Source: E44-bin32 sp034430595 (lineage in GTDB: Bacteria; Chloroflexota; Anaerolineae; Anaerolineales; E44-bin32). From it: DNA of 64,000 bases. Below the pieces are notes generated by a model. It did no database searches. It saw nothing but the letters and a program-made list of their open reading frames with translations, and had not been told where the DNA came from. Both the position numbers and the translations under genes were made by a program. Below, one piece after another: positions 55,921 through 64,000 of the stretch. Each line of letters starts with the position of its first letter. Within the stretch, counting starts at the first letter, position 1. The DNA lies in assembly GCA_034430595.1 (NCBI GenBank), contig DAOUEL010000045.1, positions 1 to 64,000 of the forward strand, written 5' to 3'.

Positions 55921-57150
55921 TTACGGCATCAGGCGCAGAAAGCGCCTTTTCCCTACCCGCAGTACGACCGGCTCTGAAAAATCCAGTATAAGTTCAGGAT
56001 CTCCAACCGGGGTATCGTCTAACCGTACACCATTCTGTTTGATCAAGCGCCGTGCTTCACTTTTACTTTCTGTCAGGCCCGCCTCGACTATAACATCGAC
56101 CAGCGCCTGCCCGCTACCCGCCTTGAACTCCTTCATTTCCTTCGGAACATCCCCCTCCTGAAAGACGCGCCGGAAGGACTCTTCAGCCGGAGCAACTGCA
56201 TCGTCACCGTGGTAGATGGCAACAATTTCTCGCGCCAGCTTCATTTTCACTTCCATCGGATGCTGTTCACCACTTTCCAGGCCATCCTTTAATTGACTGA
56301 TCTCCTGCGGATCCCAGCGTGTGACCAATTCAAAATAATTCAACATGGCTGAATCCGGGATCGACATCACTTTCCCGTACATTTCCTTTGGCGATTCGCT
56401 GATGCCGATGTAGTTCCCGGTGGATTTTGACATCCGCATATGCCCATCCGTTCCCACCAGGACCGGCATGGTAAGAGCAACCTGAGGCGTAAGCCCAAAG
56501 CTTTCCTGCAGCTTGCGACCTGCGAGCAGGTTGAAGAGCTGTTCGGTCGCACCCAGCTGGACATCAGCTTTCAGCACGACGGCATCATAGCCCTGCAGCA
56601 GCGAATAGAAGAGTTCGTGCAGCCAGATCGGCGTCCCCTCCGCATAGCGCTTGGCGAGGTTATCGCGCGCCAGAAACTGCTGGACGGTGAAGCGAGAGGC
56701 CATCTCCGTGAACTGCTCCAGGTCTAACTTTGATAGCCACTCGTGGTTGTAAACCACCTCGGTACGATCACGGTCAAGGATTTTAAATGCCTGCTCGGTG
56801 TACGTTTTCGCGTTCGCTATCACTTCTTCGAAGGTCAGGCGGGGGCGCGCGGCATCCTTATCGGACGGATCGCCAACCATGGCGGTGAACGATCCGATAA
56901 CGAAGATAGCCTGATGCCCAAGCTCCTGGAATTGGCGCAGTTTGCGCATGGGGACTGTATGGCCAAGATGCAGATCAGGTTTTGTGGGGTCGAACCCGCA
57001 GTAGACGCGCAGGGGAACCCCGCTGCGTTGTGAGGCTTGCAGCCGGCTGCGCAGCTCATCTTGCATCGACTGCTTGATCTGTTCATCGCCGAACTCAGCG
57101 CCCCGCATGAGTAATTTTAATTGGTCATCGATCGGTGGTCTTTTCGCCAT
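55921..57150 (-). CDS. tyrS: Tyrosyl-tRNA synthetase
   Basis: The 409-residue product has YCGFDPTKPDLHLGHTVPMR with the HLGH form of the HIGH motif, GSFTAMVGDPSDKDAARP, and the KMSKS-type loop RMSKSTGNYIG, with a C-terminal S4-type RNA-binding domain (VRLDDTPVGDPELILDFSE). It is of the TyrZ/short-bacterial type. The open frame continues 36 codons upstream, but ATG 57150 after GGAGAG begins the real protein. A 15-bp perfect hairpin stands about 50 bases upstream. No T-box motifs (GGTGGTACCGCG) were seen. Confidence 0.96.
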   Translation of the reverse strand: MAKRPPIDDQLKLLMRGAEFGDEQIKQSMQDELRSRLQASQRSGVPLRVYCGFDPTKPDLHLGHTVPMRKLRQFQELGHQAIFVIGSFTAMVGDPSDKDAARPRLTFEEVIANAKTYTEQAFKILDRDRTEVVYNHEWLSKLDLEQFTEMASRFTVQQFLARDNLAKRYAEGTPIWLHELFYSLLQGYDAVVLKADVQLGATEQLFNLLAGRKLQESFGLTPQVALTMPVLVGTDGHMRMSKSTGNYIGISESPKEMYGKVMSIPDSAMLNYFELVTRWDPQEISQLKDGLESGEQHPMEVKMKLAREIVAIYHGDDAVAPAEESFRRVFQEGDVPKEMKEFKAGSGQALVDVIVEAGLTESKSEARRLIKQNGVRLDDTPVGDPELILDFSEPVVLRVGKRRFLRLMP

Positions 57151-57201
57151 CAGCTCTCCAAAATCGGTCGTGCGTAATCTGCGCAAGCTGCCAAGAGGAT
57201 A

Positions 57202-57244
57202 TCGAGTAATTCTGCGTGGAGAATAACCCCGCAGAATTACTCGA
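57202..57244 (-). promoter_or_regulatory. Perfect 15-bp hairpin in the tyrS upstream region
   Basis: TCGAGTAATTCTGCG (57202-57216) and its exact inverse complement (57230-57244) flank a 13-base loop. In RNA of the tyrS strand it forms a long stem with a GGGTTATTCTCCA loop. There is no T tract after it. Confidence 0.6.
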
Positions 57245-57271
57245 GAATCATAGCACAACGATTCGCACCGG

Positions 57272-57841
57272 TCACCCAGTGGTCATGGGTGCACGCCTGA
57301 CCCACCCATCCTGGTCTGGCAGGGGGTCTTCCAAACGAGCTGCCCCAGCAATCGTCGCTGCCAACGCTTTGCCATCGATGACCCCGGTCTCGACCTCTCG
57401 GCCCCAGCCCAATTTAAGCGTGGTGTTCGTTTGGAAATTGAAGGTGGAAGCATCATTTTCAACGATCACCCGCCATCCATCCCCGCGTGGATAGATGGAT
57501 ACAGCCTGGACCGAATTCCAATCGACCAGGAGTTCTCGCAGCGGATTTCTGTAGCATACGCCACGTTCTGAGATAACAAATTCCGTATTCCGTTCCATCC
57601 AGTTCCCGTAGAAAATAAGGACTGCTGCTGCAAGACACAGGATGAAAAGAATAAGGAGTGAAGCGATCCAGACACCCTCCCTCCAATAAAGGAAGATGGT
57701 AAGCGCACCCAATGCCACCGCGAGCGACCAGGCCAGGCGTTCACCGGAACGATCCAGCGTGCGCGGCGTAAAACGTCGGTCTTCGACCCTCTGCGAGCTG
57801 GTCGTGAACCAATCCGGCGCTTGTTCCACAGTTTTCATCAT
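57272..57841 (-). CDS. Two-pass membrane protein with PH-like domain
   Basis: The 189-residue product has an N-terminal charged region, two hydrophobic helices (about residues 35-55 and 58-80) and a C-terminal soluble domain starting RNTEFVISERGVCYRNPLRE, the strand pattern of bacterial PH (bPH) domains, with VDWNSVQAVSIYPRG. No closer assignment is possible. Two ATG codons (57841 and 57838) follow GGGGGG. The open frame extends 14 codons upstream. It lies between ltaE and tyrS, in no recognised cluster. Confidence 0.72.
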   Translation of the reverse strand: MMKTVEQAPDWFTTSSQRVEDRRFTPRTLDRSGERLAWSLAVALGALTIFLYWREGVWIASLLILFILCLAAAVLIFYGNWMERNTEFVISERGVCYRNPLRELLVDWNSVQAVSIYPRGDGWRVIVENDASTFNFQTNTTLKLGWGREVETGVIDGKALAATIAGAARLEDPLPDQDGWVRRAPMTTG

Positions 57842-57941
57842 CAGTCCCCCCATCCATGGCTTGAATGCACGAGCTTCCCGCAATCACCCAGCATGCTGGA
57901 GAAATTCTCCCTGGCCGGGTGGCCAGCACCTGACACTCCGA

Positions 57942-58991
57942 TCAGGCTGCGGATGCCAGCGTATCGCCTAAGACAGCTTGGACATGTTCAAGATCGTCAT
58001 CGTCGATCCCCGAATGCAGCACCAACCGTATTCGACCGGCGCGTGCACCGGAGATGATCACACCTTCTGCAGCCATTCGCTCCACCAGCTCTTCAGAGTT
58101 CACAGGCGACTCATCCTTCAAACGGAAAAACAGCATGTTGGTGGGAGGTGAAAGGTTTTCCAGTTCGATAGCCGGAAGCGTATCCAGGTAGGCAGCCAGA
58201 CGGCGAGTTCTGGCATGATCCTCGGCAAGCCGTGCCACCATTGTTTCGAGGGCGACGATGCCTGCTGCTGCCAGCACGCCGGCCTGCCGCATCCCCCCGC
58301 CGAGCTGCTTGCGTATGCGCAAGACGCGCACAATGAAGTCCATGCGGCCACAAATCAGCGAACCGACGGGGGCACTTAAACCTTTCGAGAGGCAGAACGT
58401 GATCGAATCGGCCGGCGCCGCCAGGGTCTCAGCAGGTAGATTTAGAGCAACCGCTGCATTAAAGATTCGAGCGCCGTCGATGTGCAGCCAGAGACCATGA
58501 GCCTGTGCGAGCTCTCCGACCTGGCGGGTGTACTCAGCCGACAGGACGGTACCGCCGCAAACATTGTGGGTGTTCTCAAGACAGATCATGCGCGTGATCG
58601 GGAAGTGTGGGTTATCGGCCCGTATTGCGGCTTCAATGGCCTGCAATTCGAGCGTTCCATCGGGCTGGTTGGGGACGGACATGGTGTGGATGCCGCCCAG
58701 GCTGGAAACACCCCCTGCCTCATATAAGTACGTGTGTGATTTATTGCCGAGAATTATTTCGTCGCCCCGGCCGCAAACCGCCAGGATCGATGCCAGGTTA
58801 CCCATCGTTCCTGAGGGGACAAACAGCGCCGCTTCTTTCCCCAGTCGTTTAGCCGCCATCTCCTGAAGTTGATTGAGAGTCGGATCCTCCCCGTATACAT
58901 CGTCGCCCAACTCGGCCGCCGCCATAGCCTGACGCATTGTCGGCGTGGGAAGAGTTACCGTATCCGATCGCAAGTCGATTCTTCGGCCCAT
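57942..58991 (-). CDS. ltaE: Low-specificity L-threonine aldolase
   Basis: The 349-residue product is a fold-type I PLP enzyme of the threonine aldolase family: DLRSDTVTLPTPTMRQAM, ALFVPSGTMGNLASILA, CLENTHNVCGGTVL, HIDGARIFNAAVAL and the lysine-bearing SITFCLSKGLSAPVGS. It cleaves threonine/allo-threonine to glycine and acetaldehyde. ATG 58991 follows GAGG. The extra six residues of the longer frame are not needed. It follows rluD by about 40 bases, so it belongs to the same direction run as ileS-lspA-rluD. Confidence 0.95.
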   Translation of the reverse strand: MGRRIDLRSDTVTLPTPTMRQAMAAAELGDDVYGEDPTLNQLQEMAAKRLGKEAALFVPSGTMGNLASILAVCGRGDEIILGNKSHTYLYEAGGVSSLGGIHTMSVPNQPDGTLELQAIEAAIRADNPHFPITRMICLENTHNVCGGTVLSAEYTRQVGELAQAHGLWLHIDGARIFNAAVALNLPAETLAAPADSITFCLSKGLSAPVGSLICGRMDFIVRVLRIRKQLGGGMRQAGVLAAAGIVALETMVARLAEDHARTRRLAAYLDTLPAIELENLSPPTNMLFFRLKDESPVNSEELVERMAAEGVIISGARAGRIRLVLHSGIDDDDLEHVQAVLGDTLASAA

Positions 58992-59032
58992 CTCAATTCC
59001 TCGCTCCAATCCTGTAAGTATCTCCGTGCAAC

Positions 59033-59965
59033 CTACGGTTCAAGCAAATCTCCCCGCAGATACGAAAGCGCGTGTTCAAAGTCATCCGCCAGTGGAGCGT
59101 GGAATACTCTCAGCATGGTCTCCCCGGGCAGCCTGACCTCAATCTGGCTTGCGTGCAGCATTTGACGTTCAATCGGAAGCGATCGCCGACGGTGGCCATA
59201 TACTCGATCACCGCTCACTGGACATCCAATGAAGGCCAGGTGGACACGTATCTGGTGTGTGCGACCAGTAAGTGGGTGAACTTCCAGTAACGTATGTCCT
59301 TCGAACTTCTCCAGGGTCTTGTAGAGGGTCATCGCTGCACGGCCTTTACCATCGGGAATAACCGCCATGCGTTTTCGATTCTTTTCGTCCCGACCAATCT
59401 CAGTTTCGATCCGTCCAGTCGGTGTCGGTGGATGGCCATCGACCAGGGCCAAATAAGTCTTCTTAACGGTCCGATCCTTGAACTGTTCCTGCAGATATTG
59501 ATGGGCGGCATCATTTTTCGCAAACATTATCAAGCCAGAAGTGTCTTTGTCGAGCCGATGAACCACGCCTGGACGACGGACCTCTCCTACGCCCTGCAGA
59601 TCCGGAGCATGAGCCAGAACTGCATGCACCATGGTGCCCGATTCATGCCCGGCGGAGGGATGGACTACCATTCCAGGTGCCTTATTAACTACGAGCAGAT
59701 TCGCATCTTCGTAGATCACATCAAGCGGAATGGATTCTGGGATAAGCGAGGATGGCAATGGAGGAGGGAGCCTGATTTCAATCTGCTCCCCGCCTTCGAG
59801 CTTAAAGCCCGTTTTCAGCACCGGCTGGCCGTTAACTCGAACTTCACCCTGGCGGATAAGACGCTGAATGCGGCTGCGCGATAGATCTCCCAGTGCCTCG
59901 ACTAGGACATGATCAAGCCGGCCGCCGTTCGAGGGAGTGGAGATGTGGACCAATCGCTCGTTCAC
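59033..59965 (-). CDS. rluD: RluD-type pseudouridine synthase
   Basis: The 310-residue product has an N-terminal S4 domain (GRLDHVLVEALGDLSRSRIQ), the catalytic motif RRPGVVHRLDKDTSGLIMFA with its Asp, and HPLTGRTHQIRVHLAFIG. Members convert uridines in helix 69 of 23S rRNA or other sites to pseudouridine. Which site is unknown. It starts with GTG overlapping the lspA stop (GTGA), the common lspA-rluD pair. Confidence 0.94.
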   Translation of the reverse strand: MNERLVHISTPSNGGRLDHVLVEALGDLSRSRIQRLIRQGEVRVNGQPVLKTGFKLEGGEQIEIRLPPPLPSSLIPESIPLDVIYEDANLLVVNKAPGMVVHPSAGHESGTMVHAVLAHAPDLQGVGEVRRPGVVHRLDKDTSGLIMFAKNDAAHQYLQEQFKDRTVKKTYLALVDGHPPTPTGRIETEIGRDEKNRKRMAVIPDGKGRAAMTLYKTLEKFEGHTLLEVHPLTGRTHQIRVHLAFIGCPVSGDRVYGHRRRSLPIERQMLHASQIEVRLPGETMLRVFHAPLADDFEHALSYLRGDLLEP

Positions 59966-60501
59966 CCCATGTCCGGATCGGAACCCTTGGAGAGGGAGGG
60001 AGCAGGTTCGGCTGGATCTTGAGCCGGCTCAGGGGATCGCCTCTCCTCCAGCCACATGACTGCGATCAAGATTGCCGTTCCGATGGAAATACTTGAATCC
60101 GCCACGTTGAAGACTGCAAAACGGCCAATCGAAATAAAGTCGGTCACCGTGCCATCGATCAAACGCGAAATCAGGTTTCCAAGCGCCCCCGCAAGCTGCA
60201 GGGCCAGAGCTATGCGCAGCGCAAGCTGCTGCCGCGGCACACGTGGAAAGTAAACGATGATGCCAATCGAGACGACGATTGCGACTACCGTGATGATGGC
60301 GCTGGCGGCCGGAAAGAGCCCGAACGCCGCACCGGTGTTCGTCGAGTGCAGGATGCGTGCAAACGGCGTCAGCCAGGTGAAGGGTGACCAGTATTCGCCA
60401 AAAGCCAGCTTGGTCTGGACGAGATATTTCGTCCATTGATCGAGAGCTACAACCGCACCTGCGATCCCGAACAGAACCGCATAGTCTCTGAGTTTTGACA
60501 A
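59962..60501 (-). CDS. lspA: Lipoprotein signal peptidase (signal peptidase II)
   Basis: The 179-residue product has four membrane helices and the LspA catalytic motifs: LDQWTKYLVQ, NTGAAFGLFPA and NVADSSISIG, with the two aspartates. It removes lipoprotein signal peptides and would process the lipoproteins of this window. It starts with TTG, with GGAGG five bases upstream. A C-terminal acidic Pro-rich tail is longer than in E. coli. It overlaps rluD by four bases. Confidence 0.95.
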   Translation of the reverse strand: MSKLRDYAVLFGIAGAVVALDQWTKYLVQTKLAFGEYWSPFTWLTPFARILHSTNTGAAFGLFPAASAIITVVAIVVSIGIIVYFPRVPRQQLALRIALALQLAGALGNLISRLIDGTVTDFISIGRFAVFNVADSSISIGTAILIAVMWLEERRSPEPAQDPAEPAPSLSKGSDPDMG

Positions 60502-60577
60502 ACCAGCCTCCTGAAAGTAATCCCGACGACGATTGTACTCTACTCGATCAAGTGTGATCTTGCTGGTGCGCCCACGT

Positions 60578-63500
60578 TCAGCTGGTTTTCAGACGGCGGA
60601 TCGCCAGGGTTAGAACTTCCCCATCAAAGTTGTGTTCGGCCCGGACCTCGCCGCCCGGTTCTGGAACCTGCTCGAGCCGGTCAGCGATGGTCTCTGCCTG
60701 AATGTACTCGCGGTTCTGCTCCACCGCCCGCGAGAGCTGATCGGAGGCCGCATACTCAATTGTGATTCGATCGTCGACCTGGAAATCGGCCTGTTTCCGC
60801 AGGTCCTGGATCCGGCGGACGAACTCCCTTGCCAACCCCTCCAGTACAAGATCCGGATCGAGTTCGGTGACGAGGGCGGCTAAGTATGAACCCTCTGCGA
60901 CGGCCGAGAATCCTTCATGCGCCTCCACGCGCACTTCGACTTCATCAGGCAAAATCTCCAGCGTTTCACCGTCAAGCTCAATCTTGAAACTCTCCCCCCT
61001 CAGTACGTCCTCCGCGGCTTCCGCTGGGTCAAGCGCCAGGATTGCCTTCTGAATGACAGGGAAGCGGGAGCTATACTTCTGCCCGAGCTGTTTCGGCAGC
61101 GGTTTCAGCTGGTATTCAACAGCCTCCCGTGCGGTATCCAGCAAGCGTACCTGCTTAACGTTCAGCTCCTCTGCCAGCAGATCTTTATTTTCCATAACGA
61201 TGGCCCGTTCGCTCGCTGAACCCACGGCGAAAGCAGCCTCCCGCAGGGGTTGACGGACTTTGCGATTGGCCTGGTTCCGGGCTGCATGCCCAAGCGATAC
61301 GAGTTTCTGGACCAGGCCCATTTCCTTCAAGAGCTGCTGATCGAGCAAGGAAGGATCGACCTCCGGCCAGCGGGTGTGATGAACGCTCTCGGGAGCATCG
61401 GGATCGACACTGCGAACGAGGTTCTGGTGCATGGCTTCGACCACAAAAGGTGTGAAAGGGGCAAGCAAGCGGGTTAGCGTCACCAGCACCTCATAGAGCG
61501 TGGTATACGCAGCGTGCTTGTCCTGGTCCGAGGCTTCATCAACTCCCGCCTTGGCCCAGAAACGTCGCCGGCTGCGGCGCAAATACCAATTGCTGACATC
61601 GTCCAGGAATACTTCCAGCCGGTCCGTGGCGCGCTCCGGCTCATAGATCAGCAGGTCACGAGTTACGTTTTGTATCGTCTCCTGCAGACGTGCACGAATC
61701 CAATGATCCAATGAATTGAACTCAAGCGCCCGTCCCGGATCTGGTTCCCAGCCATCGATATTTGCATACGTCACAAAGAACACATACACATTCCAAAGCG
61801 GGATCAAGAACCGGCGCCGAGCTTCATTCGCCCGCTGGTAGCCGAAAATCAAGTCCTTCTCAGGGCGGTGGTTCGAGTACAACCAGCGCATCACGTCCAC
61901 GCCCATCTTGTCGGCCGCCTCGTTGAACTCGATCATGTTCCCCCAGGACTTGTGCATCGCCCGGCCATCCTCCGCCAGCAGGGTGGCATAGGTGAAGACG
62001 TCCTTAAAGGGAGCCCGGCGGACGAGAATCGTGCTCATCGCCAGCAAGGAGTAGAACCAGTTGCGGAACTGGCCCGGAAATGACTCGCTGATGAAATCGG
62101 CCGGGAACCAGCGCTCCCAATACTCCCGGTCGGTGTTGTAACGCAGTGTGCTCATCGCAACAACCCCGGCATCCAGCCAGGGGTTGCCGACGTCCTCGAT
62201 GCGGGTCGTCGTCGCTCCACACTGGCTGCATGCAATCTTCACTGCGTCGATATAAGGCCGATGCGGTGAGTGACCTTCAAAGACCTCCCAACCTTCGACC
62301 GCCCGCTCCTTTAATTCATCCCGGCTGCCGATGACATCGAAATGGCCGCATTCTTTGCATTCCCAGATCGGCAGAGCCAGGCCATAGTAGCGTTTCTTCG
62401 ATATCATCCAATCGTGCATATTTCGCAGCCAATCCAACTCACGGTCGAGGCCGAAGGATGGATACCAGTGCGTGTCTTCCGTGACGACCTGCATAATCTG
62501 GTAGCGTAGGTTGCGCTCCTTTTCCTCTTCTGAGACCTGCTCGTAGGGTTTATCGAGCTGCTTTCCCATCGAGATGAACCATTCGTCTACCAGGTGAAAA
62601 ACAAGCTCCTGGCCACAGCGCCAGCACACCGGGTAGCGGTGGGTGTAATCACGAATGCGGTACGTCAAGCCCTTCTCGGTCAGGTTCTCGAAGATCGGCT
62701 GGGCGACATCACGCACGCTCATGCCGCTCAACCAATCGAAGCCCGGCTGGAAAATGCCGTCCCCATTCAGCGGCGCGATGACCGGCAGGTCATTCTCCTT
62801 GCTCAATTGGAAGTCCTCGGCGCCGCATCCGGGTGCAATGTGCACGATGCCGGTGCCCTCATCCTCACCAACTTCATCCCACAGGATGACACGATGTGCC
62901 TCCGGTCCGCCCTTCTCCACCTGGACCGGGAGCTCATCAAAGGGGCCGCGGTAGCGCCAGCCTTCCATTTGGCGCCCGGTCAGCTCGGCAAGAACTTCGT
63001 AATCCCCCTTAAGCATGCTGAGCGTACCCCGGCTAAGATACAGCGTCTGGTCTTCCTGGCGTACCTTGACGTAGGTAAGCTCAGCCCCAACTGCCGCGGC
63101 GACATTGCTTGTCAATGTCCAGGGCGTCGTTGTCCAGACGAGCAAGCTTTCATTCTCCCGATCGAGCAGGGGAAATCGTAAGGTAATGCTGGGGTGAGTG
63201 AGCTCCTGATAGCCTTCGGTTACGATTTCATGCTGGCTCAGGCCGGTGCCGCAGCGGATGCACCATGGCATCACGTCGCGGCCCTTGTAGACCCAGCCCC
63301 GTTCATCACAGGATTTCAGCGCCGACCAGATGGTGTAGTTGTTCTCGTCTGAAAAGGTGAAATATGAACCACCCAGCTCCGGCATCCCCAGGTGGCCAAC
63401 AATCCACTCCGCACTCCCGGTGACAGGTCCTTCGGGGCCATCAACCGTGAGCTCCTGGGAGGGATTCTCGGCCATTTTATCCTTGAGCATCCGCAGGACA

Positions 63501-63943
63501 TCCGGGTCATTCCAATCCATCCAATAACCAAGGCGGATACTTTGCTCGGTCTGGACTGCGGCATATTTTAGGACTTGCTGTTTACAAATATTGACGAACT
63601 TGTCCAGGCCATATGCTTCGATCTCGCGCTTGTTTTCGAACCCGAGCTCCCGCTCGACATTCACCTCGACCCATAAACCCTGACAATCGAAACCATTCTG
63701 GTAGCGAATCCGAAAGCCGCGCATCGCCGCAAAACGGTGGAAGAGATCCTTATAGGTTCGCCCCCAGCCATGATGCGCTCCCATCGGGTTGTTCGCCGTG
63801 ATAGGGCCGTCGATGAAAGACCAGCGCGGGCCGTCGCTGCGAAGCTCAACCAGCTTGCGAAAAGCCCCTGTCTCATCCCAGAACTTCAGAATTTCATGCT
63901 CTTGAGCGACGAAATCCACCTGGTTCGGTACTTCCTTAAACAT
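60578..63943 (-). CDS. ileS: Isoleucyl-tRNA synthetase (class I, diverged signature motifs)
   Basis: The 1121-residue product is a large class I aminoacyl-tRNA synthetase with IleRS editing and anticodon domains (LLVWTTTPWTLTSNVAAAVG, RYPVCWRCGQELVFHLVDEW, CSQCGATTTRIEDVGNPWLD). The HIGH-region reads ITANNPMGAHHGWGRTYKD (residues 48-66) and the KMSKS loop reads HKSWGN (residues 664-669). Neither is the standard form. The tail is rich in IleRS-like sequences. It is the only IleRS-like gene in this window. GAGGTGATGC before the ATG gives a good ribosome site. Amino-acid specificity is assigned by overall family, so Ile is likely but not certain. Confidence 0.88.
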   Translation of the reverse strand: MFKEVPNQVDFVAQEHEILKFWDETGAFRKLVELRSDGPRWSFIDGPITANNPMGAHHGWGRTYKDLFHRFAAMRGFRIRYQNGFDCQGLWVEVNVERELGFENKREIEAYGLDKFVNICKQQVLKYAAVQTEQSIRLGYWMDWNDPDVLRMLKDKMAENPSQELTVDGPEGPVTGSAEWIVGHLGMPELGGSYFTFSDENNYTIWSALKSCDERGWVYKGRDVMPWCIRCGTGLSQHEIVTEGYQELTHPSITLRFPLLDRENESLLVWTTTPWTLTSNVAAAVGAELTYVKVRQEDQTLYLSRGTLSMLKGDYEVLAELTGRQMEGWRYRGPFDELPVQVEKGGPEAHRVILWDEVGEDEGTGIVHIAPGCGAEDFQLSKENDLPVIAPLNGDGIFQPGFDWLSGMSVRDVAQPIFENLTEKGLTYRIRDYTHRYPVCWRCGQELVFHLVDEWFISMGKQLDKPYEQVSEEEKERNLRYQIMQVVTEDTHWYPSFGLDRELDWLRNMHDWMISKKRYYGLALPIWECKECGHFDVIGSRDELKERAVEGWEVFEGHSPHRPYIDAVKIACSQCGATTTRIEDVGNPWLDAGVVAMSTLRYNTDREYWERWFPADFISESFPGQFRNWFYSLLAMSTILVRRAPFKDVFTYATLLAEDGRAMHKSWGNMIEFNEAADKMGVDVMRWLYSNHRPEKDLIFGYQRANEARRRFLIPLWNVYVFFVTYANIDGWEPDPGRALEFNSLDHWIRARLQETIQNVTRDLLIYEPERATDRLEVFLDDVSNWYLRRSRRRFWAKAGVDEASDQDKHAAYTTLYEVLVTLTRLLAPFTPFVVEAMHQNLVRSVDPDAPESVHHTRWPEVDPSLLDQQLLKEMGLVQKLVSLGHAARNQANRKVRQPLREAAFAVGSASERAIVMENKDLLAEELNVKQVRLLDTAREAVEYQLKPLPKQLGQKYSSRFPVIQKAILALDPAEAAEDVLRGESFKIELDGETLEILPDEVEVRVEAHEGFSAVAEGSYLAALVTELDPDLVLEGLAREFVRRIQDLRKQADFQVDDRITIEYAASDQLSRAVEQNREYIQAETIADRLEQVPEPGGEVRAEHNFDGEVLTLAIRRLKTS

Positions 63944-64000
63944 GCATCACCTCATGCGTCGAGTTCTACCACGAGTCGCTTGTTGATGGCACCTTTGCTC
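63944..64000. other. Window end upstream of ileS
   Basis: This holds the ileS ribosome site and 57 bases of leader. No promoter, T-box or gene can be called in it. Confidence 0.4.

Noticed and set aside
57151..57271. T-box leader for tyrS
   Set aside because: There is a perfect hairpin but no AGGGTGGTACCGCG-like antiterminator element and no specifier structure, and no T run.
1..64000. Mobile elements, integrases, prophage genes or CRISPR arrays
   Set aside because: No transposase, integrase or direct-repeat/spacer pattern was found. All genes are chromosomal-type and conserved runs are intact.

Overview
This is a chromosomal, gene-dense window with no phage, transposon or CRISPR sequence. 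Gene content and style point to a member of the Chloroflexota, probably Anaerolineae-like. This is inference. The supporting features are Thr-Pro-rich lipoproteins with NBR1-type/CARDB domains, a non-pyrrolysine MttB family methyltransferase with its corrinoid protein, a SUF system using SufU, pyruvate phosphate dikinase, FhaA/FHA proteins, a SEDS-PBP fusion, and several genes whose -10 box sits only 6-9 nt before the ATG (apparently leaderless).

Layout. 1-9.2 kb (minus strand): the end of a HUMPS-family (hexulose-phosphate synthase/OMP decarboxylase fold) gene coupled to a slipin, a DegV protein, an SH3-like lipoprotein, a DUF2807 protein, a three-gene B12 methyltransferase cassette (corrinoid protein, DUF1638, MttB-like), and two more lipoproteins. 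9.3-18.4 kb (minus): ppdK, then the SUF operon sufC-sufB-sufD-small unknown gene-sufS-sufU-Rieske ferredoxin. The operon is divergent from a SufR-like regulator and a SufT/MIP18 gene (18.5-19.5 kb). 19.7-20.6 kb: an ECF sigma factor and a small membrane protein. 20.8-33.8 kb (plus): dinG with a fused exonuclease, efp, a Cys-rich protein, a HAD-DinB fusion, a PfpI protein, tRNA-Leu(UAG), tig-clpP-clpX, a DUF1028 protein, a HAD phosphatase, rlmN and rpe. 33.8-41.7 kb: rpmB (minus), then asp23-fakA-degV-degV-recG-coaD and a coiled-coil gene (plus). The order rlmN-rpe-rpmB-yloU-yloV-recG is that of Bacillus subtilis, without prpC-prkC. 41.7-48.1 kb: pyrG, a roadblock protein, an EEP-family nuclease (plus), and ffh-rpsP-khpA-rimM. 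48.2-53.9 kb (minus): two FhaA-like genes, a membrane FHA gene, MTA phosphorylase, and a RodA/FtsW protein fused to a PBP transpeptidase domain. 54-55.9 kb (plus): archease-rtcB. 55.9-64 kb (minus): ileS, lspA, rluD, threonine aldolase, a PH-like membrane protein and tyrS.

What stands out. The strongest candidate for an undescribed system is the 48.2-53.9 kb cluster. It resembles the actinobacterial fhaA-fhaB-pstP-rodA-pbpA-pknAB locus, but the RodA and PbpA equivalents are one polypeptide and no kinase or phosphatase gene is in the window. In that polypeptide all three catalytic motifs of the penicillin-binding domain are replaced. The FHA domains keep their phosphothreonine-binding residues, and both FhaA copies end in the same GPPDETPxY motif. 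Other points worth a look are the MttB/DUF1638/corrinoid cassette of unknown substrate, an unknown small basic gene with its own promoter inside the suf operon, a HAD-DinB fusion, ribosomal protein S16 with a roughly 115-residue acidic tail, a degenerate DegV next to an ordinary one behind fakA, and perfect hairpins in the tyrS and pyrG leaders.
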